From the NCBI GenBank assembly GCA_003602665.1, contig QQSG01000067.1, forward strand, positions 997-7,598: a stretch of 6,602 nt of DNA, written 5' to 3'. Source of the stretch: Candidatus Poseidoniales archaeon (GTDB lineage: Archaea > Thermoplasmatota > Poseidoniia > Poseidoniales > Poseidoniaceae). The first letter of the stretch is position 1. Each line of letters begins with the position of its first letter. Position numbers and translations under genes: made by a program. The notes under the pieces are model-generated. The model had not been told where the DNA came from and did not search any database. It saw only the letters and a list, made by a program, of their open reading frames with translations. Of the stretch, positions 1-5,703 are shown piece by piece.

Positions 1-629
1 GCTTCTCCAACACGCTCTCTGTATGGAACTGAGATTTCAATAGCCTTTTTCTTTCCAAGGTGCTTTCTTGCAAGAATTTTGACTTCTTCTGATAGAGGCA
101 TTCCGTCGTTGGTTGGACGCATCTTTTCATTTTCGAAAATATCCTTACGGAATACCCACATTCCTGATTGAGAATCTTTGATTCCATAGCCGAACAAGAC
201 CCGAGCTGTGAATGAAAGAACCCAGTTTCCGAATCCATGTAGACCTGACATTGAACCAGATTCTGCCATACTCAATCTGTCACAGGTGATGAATTTCAAA
301 TCCTCATCAAGGAGTCTCTTGACAAGTTCTGGAATAAGTTCTGCAGGGTAGGTGCAATCTGCATCCATTGTTACGATGATGTCATTTGAAGCAACAGCAA
401 AGCCAGTACGATATGCTCTTCCATATCCTTTACGAGGTTCAAGATGGACGCGAACATCCTTCTCGAGTGCAATTTCTCTTGTACGGTCAGTGGAAGAACC
501 ATCCACGATCATGATTTCGAGTGATTCACACCATCCTCGAGGGATAGCATCGACTGTAGCACCTAGTGCTTCTTCTTCATTACGAGTGGGCAAGAGAACC
601 GTTACAGATACGGGTAAAACCTCAACCAT
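1..629 (-). CDS. Family 2 glycosyltransferase, DPM/polyprenyl-phosphate type (3' end cut by window)
   Basis: A GT-A fold glycosyltransferase that should transfer a sugar from a nucleotide-sugar donor, most likely to a polyprenyl phosphate or another lipid. I translated 209 codons without a stop; the C-terminus lies beyond the left edge. Visible family features are the N-terminal strand and loop VLLPTRNEE (about 11-19), IVDGSSTDRT (41-50), GYGRAYRTGF (68-77), the metal-binding DAD followed by CTYP (89-95), DSQSGMWVFR (152-161, the usual DSQSGFR-like acceptor loop) and a late VPYRERVGEA stretch. No membrane segment appears in the visible part. The ATG at 629 is the only standard start after an in-frame TGA; no clear Shine-Dalgarno or TATA precedes it. 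It lies 57 bases after crtB on the same strand, so it may be the last gene of the carotenoid transcript. Whether it glycosylates a carotenoid, makes a lipid-linked sugar or serves cell-surface glycans cannot be told from sequence. The family call is firm; the substrate is unknown. Confidence 0.88.
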   Translation of the reverse strand, partial: MVEVLPVSVTVLLPTRNEEEALGATVDAIPRGWCESLEIMIVDGSSTDRTREIALEKDVRVHLEPRKGYGRAYRTGFAVASNDIIVTMDADCTYPAELIPELVKRLLDEDLKFITCDRLSMAESGSMSGLHGFGNWVLSFTARVLFGYGIKDSQSGMWVFRKDIFENEKMRPTNDGMPLSEEVKILARKHLGKKKAIEISVPYRERVGE

Positions 630-686
630 GAACGGGCCAGCGGTCGTTAGGGTTTCAATCCATTGGGTGTATCCTATGCTGTTGCA

Positions 687-1679
687 TCAAGACCATTTGG
701 CGCGTATTCTTCGTAGTGAGAGTTTAGCAGCCAATCGAAGTTTTCTCCACTTGGATAGTTTTGGTCGACTGCTAAATACGTCTCCCGATCGTCGTACGAT
801 TTCATGGAAAATGGCATCGTATGCTTCACACATAAGTTGTGGTTGTAATCTTGATTTCGAATCAAGATATTCGAAGAGATGTTTCGCTGATTGCTGATGT
901 CTTCGTACCACTTCGATGTATTCTTGGACGAATGCTTTCCATCGTTGGTTGGTTCCAAAGTCTGTTTTTCCGAGTTCATCTACATTGATATTGTATTCTG
1001 CTAAGGCTTGTATTGGAAGGTATATTCTTCCAGCTCGATAATCCTCAGCAACATCTCGAAGAATGTTGATCATCTGTAACTGAATACCCATGTCAATAGC
1101 ATGAATACGGGCACCAGCATCATCGCATCCATAGATTTCGATCAGAACGAGTCCAACAGCAGAAGCGACCTTGTAACAGTATGAACGAACTTCATCCCAC
1201 GTTCTGAGTCGGACTTCAAAGAGGTCATCTTCCATCCCTTCGATGATGGTTTCGAAATCATCGAGACGGAACTGGAACTGTTTGAACACATGATGCATAG
1301 CAACAAAAATGGGTTCGTTATGTGTTGCAGTTTTATCCCCATTAAACAGACGTGTTAATCGCTCTTTGGCATCGACTAAGGCCATCAAGCGATATTTGTG
1401 TTCTTCTTCAGAATTGTTTGGTTTTGATTGGTGAATTGATCGAAGCAGCGTATCTCGTTCGATAACGAGTTGATTTAATGCATCAGTTTCGTTGACATCT
1501 GGGCGAGTATCGCCATCTGCTATGTCATCAAGATATCGACACAATGCGTAAACTGCGTGTACTGCTTTTCTTTTCTTGATTGGGAGCGCTGAGAAACTTG
1601 CAAAGAATGTAGAGGATGCTTTCCTACAAATTTCTTCACATTGTAGATATGCTTCATCTACAGTGATTTCTCCTTGCAT
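687..1679 (-). CDS. crtB: Phytoene synthase (squalene/phytoene synthase family)
   Basis: Catalyses head-to-head condensation of two geranylgeranyl diphosphates to phytoene via prephytoene diphosphate, the committed step of C40 carotenoid synthesis. It has 330 residues, close to the usual family length. Both Mg-diphosphate-binding aspartate motifs are intact: YLDDIAD (49-55) and RDVAEDYRAGR (208-218). Other family blocks are SSTFFASF (22-29), GMEDDL (148-153, usually GMxxDL) and YCYKVASAVG (167-176). The region around 82-122 is slightly longer and more polar than in many bacterial enzymes. I chose the ATG at 1679 because the homology begins directly after it and a GGAG (1688-1691) lies 8 bases upstream. 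A longer reading from 1850 would overlap the preceding gene by about 148 bases and adds only a low-complexity polar tail. The gene follows the ABA4-like gene by 23 bases, so it is probably part of the transcript started at crtI. The alternative of a squalene-type synthase (HpnC/HpnD) is less likely, given the adjacent desaturase. Confidence 0.93.
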   Translation of the reverse strand: MQGEITVDEAYLQCEEICRKASSTFFASFSALPIKKRKAVHAVYALCRYLDDIADGDTRPDVNETDALNQLVIERDTLLRSIHQSKPNNSEEEHKYRLMALVDAKERLTRLFNGDKTATHNEPIFVAMHHVFKQFQFRLDDFETIIEGMEDDLFEVRLRTWDEVRSYCYKVASAVGLVLIEIYGCDDAGARIHAIDMGIQLQMINILRDVAEDYRAGRIYLPIQALAEYNINVDELGKTDFGTNQRWKAFVQEYIEVVRRHQQSAKHLFEYLDSKSRLQPQLMCEAYDAIFHEIVRRSGDVFSSRPKLSKWRKLRLAAKLSLRRIRAKWS

Positions 1680-1687
1680 ACTTTCAA

Positions 1688-1691
1688 CTCC
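1688..1691 (-). promoter_or_regulatory. Shine-Dalgarno site deciding the crtB start
   Basis: GGAG on the minus strand, 8 bases before the ATG at 1679. It sits in the 23-base gap after the ABA4-like gene's stop and supports the 330-residue reading of CrtB over the longer reading from 1850. Confidence 0.6.
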
Positions 1692-1702
1692 GCTGTTTTT
1701 GG

Positions 1703-2158
1703 TTATGAATGCGTGTTCTTTGCCTTCTTCAGTTGTACGGATACGAGGTGGATGGCAAGGCCGATTGGCATCAACATGACTCCGAATAATATGGCCGTCT
1801 GGGTTACAGTTTTGTTTATTTCCGTCTCTATGCTTCGTTTCCAAATCCAACGAGTTGTGATGATATCACCGATGACAAAGTGTGTCCATGCGAGGACTGC
1901 TCCATCCTCAGTTCCAAGAATATCTGCTAACGCTTCAACAAAACCACTGAGAGTGCCGTCTCCCATCATATCAGCAAGGGCTCCAAGATTCATCATCAAA
2001 ATGACCAGGTAAGATACGAGCGGTCCGAGGACGAACCATGGTCCACTCATCCACTTCTGGGTTCTTTCTTCGTATGGTTGAATCATCATGAGTAGCCAGA
2101 AAGGTCCAACCCACATTGATGCTAAAACGAGTGCTGAGAGGAGGAGTATGTCTGCCAT
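1703..2158 (-). CDS. ABA4-like (DUF4281) integral membrane protein
   Basis: A small polytopic membrane protein of 151 residues, the usual size for the DUF4281/ABA4-like family. Hydrophobic segments lie at about 4-27, 40-62 and 113-142, with a weaker one over 87-106. Recognisable family patterns are GPFWLLMM (18-25) in the first segment, SGPWFVLGP (38-46), and the signature-like AWTHFVIGDIITTRWIWKR (90-108), which resembles the family's WxHFxxxDxxxGRWI block; the usual GRW is TRW here. In plants, ABA4 is required for neoxanthin formation, but its enzymatic role is unsettled, and prokaryotic homologues are mostly uncharacterised. Its start overlaps the redoxin stop by one base (TAATG), so the two are probably translationally coupled, and crtB follows after 23 bases. 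Position between crtI and crtB suggests a role in carotenoid modification or membrane handling; that is inference. The family call rests on remembered motif patterns and has not been checked against a profile. Confidence 0.75.
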   Translation of the reverse strand: MADILLLSALVLASMWVGPFWLLMMIQPYEERTQKWMSGPWFVLGPLVSYLVILMMNLGALADMMGDGTLSGFVEALADILGTEDGAVLAWTHFVIGDIITTRWIWKRSIETEINKTVTQTAILFGVMLMPIGLAIHLVSVQLKKAKNTHS

Positions 2159-2724
2159 TAAATCAAATCCTTGTATTGTGTTTCAATTTCTGATATTGTT
2201 TCCGAATCAGGATAATACGTGGAACTTTTCCATTGCGTTACACCATCTTCATCGATGAGCATAAGGGTCGGAGTTCCTGGCATTCCGTAATATTCGAAAA
2301 CCGTAGAACTGAGTTTAGTTTCATCATCGTATTTACGAATGGGATCTTCATCTGACGGCAACGTTATCGGCCAAGGAGTGTAATGATTACTTTCTGGAGA
2401 CCCGAATTCAAGAGCTACATCTTCTTGGGACTCAAAAGACGGATATCGCTCAATGGAAACCAGTTGGAGAGGCGGCTCCATCTCCATCCATTCTTGGTGG
2501 TTTGAACGCAGTTCGTCTGTCCATTCTTTGCACCCAATACATCCTACACCAATGAAGAGAATCAGGACAGGGCCTTCTGAGAGGTTCTCTTTCAGTGAGT
2601 AGTTTGCTCCAGCGTCTTCGACTCTGTCGAGAGTTTGTAGCGTGAATACTCTGCCTTCTTCGGTAACTGGGTCAATGCAACCGGACAAGAAGAGCAATGC
2701 TACTAGGACGCCAAAAATTCGCAA
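2158..2724 (-). CDS. Membrane-anchored thioredoxin-like (redoxin) lipoprotein
   Basis: A 188-residue thioredoxin-fold protein with a lipoprotein signal: an Arg at position 2, a hydrophobic core (about 3-12) and a lipobox LSGC ending at Cys16, so it should be anchored outside the cytoplasmic membrane. The redox motif is CIGC (62-65), at the end of a typical first strand and before a helix. GTPTLMLIDEDG near residue 153 supplies the cis-proline loop and the next strand. This layout resembles TlpA/ResA/AhpC-TSA relatives. The likely role is thiol-disulphide exchange with an exported or membrane partner; the target is unknown. The reading frame opens only two codons after an in-frame TGA, so the start must be the TTG at 2724. 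A GTGAT (2730-2734) lies 5 bases upstream and could pair with the 16S tail. An ATG at 2731 is one base out of frame; see the findings. The gene lies 10 bases after crtI and overlaps the ABA4-like start by one base. Confidence 0.86.
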   Translation of the reverse strand: MRIFGVLVALLFLSGCIDPVTEEGRVFTLQTLDRVEDAGANYSLKENLSEGPVLILFIGVGCIGCKEWTDELRSNHQEWMEMEPPLQLVSIERYPSFESQEDVALEFGSPESNHYTPWPITLPSDEDPIRKYDDETKLSSTVFEYYGMPGTPTLMLIDEDGVTQWKSSTYYPDSETISEIETQYKDLI

Positions 2725-2734
2725 ATTTCATCAC

Positions 2735-4339
2735 TCAGGCCTTGCTAGTTGTGACACTTTCCTTCTTTGGGGTTGGAGCAACGGTTCGGGCAGAGATCTT
2801 GGGGCGTTTTACATCCTTGAACCAAGAGTCGACGCCATTCCAGTCAGGACGGATGCCGAGATCAGCGAGAACGAGTTTGCTGCTGATTCTTGCACTTTCA
2901 AAGATGGTTGGTAGGCCGCTTCCTGGGTGCGTGCCTCCTCCAACGATGTAGAGGTTGTTAGCTTCTTCAAATCGGTTGTGAGGGCGTCGCCATAGCATTT
3001 GCTTGAGGTCGTGAGTTAGGTTGAACACAGCACCTCTGTAGATGTCGGATGCACCCCAGTCGTCTGGCGTGATGATGGTCTCAGAAACGATGTGGTCTGC
3101 AATGTCATCGTACCCGAGTTTCGCCAACTGCTTTACGATGGTCTCTCGGAAATCAGCCTTGATGTCATCCCAAACAATGCTTTCGTGTTGGTTGGGAACT
3201 GGTACCAAGACGTAGATGGTGGAATGGCCTTCAGGAGCAAGAGAGTCATCAGTAATGGATGCGTTTTGCACATAGACAGATGGGTCGTCCCACGTGAGCC
3301 GATGGTTGGTTATATCTTGCAAGTTCTTCTCGTAAGATGAAGATGCATAGATTTGATGATGCGGGTGATCGTACTTCTTGTCGACGCCAAGGTACAGCAT
3401 GAATGTAGAGCAAGAGTAACCTTTCTTCTCGAGTTTCTTGTTGGACCATTTCTTTCGCTTTTCGTCAGGAACAAGAGTTGTCATAGCATGAGCAAAGTCT
3501 GCGTTGACAACGACTTTGTCGGCAAACATTTCTTTTCCTTCGATACGAACTCCAGTCACAGTTTTTCCTTCATATATCAGCGACTTTACAGGCGTGTTGA
3601 GGTGGATTTTGACACCCATCTCTTCTGCAATTTCCGCCATTCGAGCGGTGATGCTTCCGAGGCCGCCTTTAGCGTGGAATATCCCGTGTTCATATTCCAA
3701 GAAAGCGAGAATGGTGAACAGTGAGGGTGCATGGAATGGGCTCATGCCGAGGTACTTTGTTTGGAATGACATTGCCAATCGAATGCGTTCGTCGGAGAAG
3801 TGCTTTCCGAGATCGCCAGCAACGCTTGCCCACGGTTTGAGTACCGTAGCAACTCGAAGGGCTCGCTTTGAGAGTACATCCAATGGGCTTGACCAAGGGG
3901 TCTGGAGGCATTGTTTCGACAGGTCAAGCTTCTTTCGATTTTGTTTCACATAATTTTTGAAACCGTTAGCATTCTTGTCGCCTGCAAGTTCTCGAATTCG
4001 CTCTGTCATTTCATCGAGGTTGCTTGTGGCATCGATGTGGCCACCTGCACCAAACACCAGTCGGTACATTGGATCAAGCGGCATTAGGCCGAGTTCTTTG
4101 TGAGCATCCCTGCCAATTGCTTGGAAGATTTCTTCGATGACCTCGGGATAGTGAAAGAAGGTTGGGCCTCTATCGAAGGTGTACCCGTCTTTTTTGTAGA
4201 GTCTTGTTCGTCCGCCGACGGCTTCTGCCTTTTCGAGAACGGTTACGTCAACGCCCGAGTGAGCGAGGAGCAAAGCAGAGGCGAGGCCACCCGGGCCTGA
4301 GCCGACGATTATGACACGTTGTGAGTTGTTGTTAGGCAT
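2735..4339 (-). CDS. crtI: Phytoene desaturase (CrtI-type FAD-dependent carotenoid oxidoreductase)
   Basis: An FAD-dependent desaturase that introduces double bases' worth of conjugation (double bonds) into phytoene; peripheral to the membrane where the carotene resides. The N-terminal Rossmann motif is VIIVGSGPGGL (9-19), followed by VLEK with the ribose-binding Glu36 and the GGRTR block (42-46), then DRGPTFF. The C-terminal CrtI signature is NNLYIVGGGTHPGSGLP then ESARISS (about 461-486), which binds FAD. At 534 residues it is somewhat longer than the usual 490-510; the excess is a polar, Lys/Ser/Thr/Pro-rich tail after about residue 505. The number of desaturation steps, and whether it acts on phytoene or a later intermediate (CrtD-like), cannot be read from sequence. 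With crtB two genes downstream, phytoene is the likeliest substrate. The ATG at 4339 starts just before the dinucleotide fold and lies about 22 bases after a TATA box, suggesting a leaderless message. Sampled G+C is higher than in neighbouring genes. Confidence 0.93.
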   Translation of the reverse strand: MPNNNSQRVIIVGSGPGGLASALLLAHSGVDVTVLEKAEAVGGRTRLYKKDGYTFDRGPTFFHYPEVIEEIFQAIGRDAHKELGLMPLDPMYRLVFGAGGHIDATSNLDEMTERIRELAGDKNANGFKNYVKQNRKKLDLSKQCLQTPWSSPLDVLSKRALRVATVLKPWASVAGDLGKHFSDERIRLAMSFQTKYLGMSPFHAPSLFTILAFLEYEHGIFHAKGGLGSITARMAEIAEEMGVKIHLNTPVKSLIYEGKTVTGVRIEGKEMFADKVVVNADFAHAMTTLVPDEKRKKWSNKKLEKKGYSCSTFMLYLGVDKKYDHPHHQIYASSSYEKNLQDITNHRLTWDDPSVYVQNASITDDSLAPEGHSTIYVLVPVPNQHESIVWDDIKADFRETIVKQLAKLGYDDIADHIVSETIITPDDWGASDIYRGAVFNLTHDLKQMLWRRPHNRFEEANNLYIVGGGTHPGSGLPTIFESARISSKLVLADLGIRPDWNGVDSWFKDVKRPKISARTVAPTPKKESVTTSKA

Positions 4340-4360
4340 GTCCTGACTAACCGGATTCGG

Positions 4361-4370
4361 CTTATAAAGC
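4361..4370 (-). promoter_or_regulatory. Archaeal TATA box for crtI, probably giving a leaderless transcript
   Basis: GCTTTATAAG on the minus strand, within the 46-base gap between the UbiB-like stop and crtI. Archaeal TATA boxes are centred about 26 bases before the transcription start. That rule puts the start at roughly 4339-4340, the first base of the crtI ATG or the one before it. No Shine-Dalgarno is seen before this ATG, which fits leaderless translation. The purine-rich BRE normally just upstream is weak (ACGTC). This is the only gap in which I see a good TATA element, so the promoter probably drives crtI through crtB and perhaps the glycosyltransferase. Confidence 0.6.
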
Positions 4371-4385
4371 GACGTTTTACCCCAA

Positions 4386-5678
4386 TTAGTCGGTTGGTTT
4401 TAATTTCCCATCCCAGAAGGAAGGGTTTGTCGATTCTTGATTCGTTTTTGATTGTTCAGAATATGGTAATTCTACAATTGATGCAAATTCATCAAGATAA
4501 GGACCCATTGATGTGATGAGATCCACGTTTGGTTGGCCACGAAGAACCATTCCGTCCATGTACATCAAGGAACGGATGATTGGAAATGCTTCTTCTCCGA
4601 ACCGACAGCCCGCAAGAACTGCACATCGAACCGTTTTCATCATCTGCTGAGTAAGAGAAACTTCACTGACCGTCTTCCCAATAAATCCGGTATAAATTTC
4701 ATGCATACTTTCCATGTATTTTTCTTTGGCTGCACCACTGGGAGGTGTGTCTGCCATCAACAGCATTGCTTCGAACGATTGATCAAGTTCCCCTTTAGCA
4801 AGATGGAAAAAGAATCCAAATAAGGCTGAACGAACTTTGTCAGGAGCATGAGAGATTGCTCCCGTGTCAATGAATGTGAATCTGCCTTCGTCATCGACCA
4901 TTGCGTTACCTGGGTGAAGATCTCCGTGGAAGGTTCCTATCCCAAACATGAACGCCCCGTGAATCCGGAAGAGTTGCAGAAGATTGTCCCAGGACATGGT
5001 TCCCTCAGCGAGCCGATCTTCCAGTGTTGGGGATTCAATGTGCTCCATTACGAGGATGTGTTGGTTTGAAAGTTCAGGCCAAACACGAGGGAAGGACAAG
5101 AGCGGCATAGGAAATTGATGTTCGACTTCTTTCGCCTTGCGTTGCAAGAGTTCAGCACCTTCAATCTCGTTTCTAAGATCGAGTTCTTTCAACGTATAAT
5201 CTTCAACGTGCTGAAGAAGACCTACCGGATTTCCAACCTTTCTCAATCGTGGATTTAGGAAGAGACCGATTCGTAGCCATCGCTTCATTCTAATGACGTC
5301 CTTTCGGAAGGACTTTTCGAAATCAGCCTTGATAATCTTCACAACAACATTTGTACCATCTTTGAGGACTCCTTTGTGAACTTGACCGATACTCGCCGCT
5401 GCAAAAGGTTCTTCATCAAACGAAGAAAAAGCATCGAGAAAACCATCAGGTGCTCGGTCATGAATGAGTTTCATTGAGTCTTCCCGAGGAATTGAATTTG
5501 CTCGTTGATACAAAGATTGTAGTTGCTTACACTTTTCTTCAGAAAGCAAATCAGGTCGAAGTGCGAAGATTTGGGTTAGCTTGACAGCAAGTAGACCCAT
5601 GTTCTGAATTTTGTCTAAATCCGCAGGTCCTTTCTTGGTTATCATACGGATAAAACGTGCAAAAGTAACGAGGCGCAT
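4386..5678 (-). CDS. UbiB/ABC1 (ADCK)-family atypical protein kinase-like ATPase
   Basis: A 430-residue member of the ABC1/UbiB family, whose characterised members act as membrane-associated ATPases supporting prenyl-lipid (ubiquinone, plastoquinone) metabolism. Blocks in order: KLTQ (33-36) where the family has KxGQ, followed by the usual RPDLL; the alanine-rich nucleotide loop AAASIGQVHKG (93-103); the ATP-binding Lys114 in VVVKI; the family-specific ELDLRNE (165-171); VMEHI (210-214); the catalytic loop HGDLHPGN (251-258); and the metal-binding IDTG (270-273), where DFG is more usual. The catalytic residues are present, so the protein looks active. The Thr in place of the KxGQ glycine is odd. 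It lacks the longer N-terminus and the C-terminal transmembrane helices of E. coli UbiB (about 546 residues). The ATG at 5678 has a strong AGGAGG upstream. It lies between a DUF1295 gene and crtI; a role in supporting isoprenoid lipid or carotenoid synthesis is inference. Confidence 0.9.
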   Translation of the reverse strand: MRLVTFARFIRMITKKGPADLDKIQNMGLLAVKLTQIFALRPDLLSEEKCKQLQSLYQRANSIPREDSMKLIHDRAPDGFLDAFSSFDEEPFAAASIGQVHKGVLKDGTNVVVKIIKADFEKSFRKDVIRMKRWLRIGLFLNPRLRKVGNPVGLLQHVEDYTLKELDLRNEIEGAELLQRKAKEVEHQFPMPLLSFPRVWPELSNQHILVMEHIESPTLEDRLAEGTMSWDNLLQLFRIHGAFMFGIGTFHGDLHPGNAMVDDEGRFTFIDTGAISHAPDKVRSALFGFFFHLAKGELDQSFEAMLLMADTPPSGAAKEKYMESMHEIYTGFIGKTVSEVSLTQQMMKTVRCAVLAGCRFGEEAFPIIRSLMYMDGMVLRGQPNVDLITSMGPYLDEFASIVELPYSEQSKTNQESTNPSFWDGKLKPTD

Positions 5679-5689
5679 AGTTAGAAAAT

Positions 5690-5695
5690 CCTCCT
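5690..5695 (-). promoter_or_regulatory. Strong Shine-Dalgarno site of the UbiB-like gene
   Basis: AGGAGG on the minus strand (within AAAGGAGGAT), 11 bases before the ATG at 5678 in the 25-base gap after the DUF1295 stop. The spacing is slightly long but the match to the 16S tail is the best in the window. It fixes the start of the kinase-like gene and contrasts with crtI, which has none. Confidence 0.65.
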
Positions 5696-5703
5696 TTAGT
5701 TTA

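Noticed and set aside
630..686. Possible promoter or terminator between crtB and the glycosyltransferase
   Set aside because: No TATA element, no stable inverted repeat and no T-run were found in these 57 bases.
352..897. Plus-strand open frame of 181 codons
   Set aside because: It lies opposite the glycosyltransferase and the crtB end, which have strong motifs, and its translation is Ser/Arg-rich with no recognisable domain.
674..979. Minus-strand frame of 101 codons overlapping the crtB 3' end
   Set aside because: It is the out-of-frame shadow of crtB; it shares the strand but overlaps the conserved C-terminal coding sequence nearly completely.
1680..1850. N-terminal extension of CrtB by 57 residues from an ATG at 1850
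   Set aside because: It would overlap the ABA4-like gene by about 148 bases, has no family similarity, and a GGAG precedes the ATG at 1679.
3504..3953. Plus-strand open frame of 149 codons opposite crtI, and similar frames at 3353-3724 and 1674-2012
   Set aside because: They are antisense to well-supported genes; translations are low in domain character and have no ribosome site that I can see.
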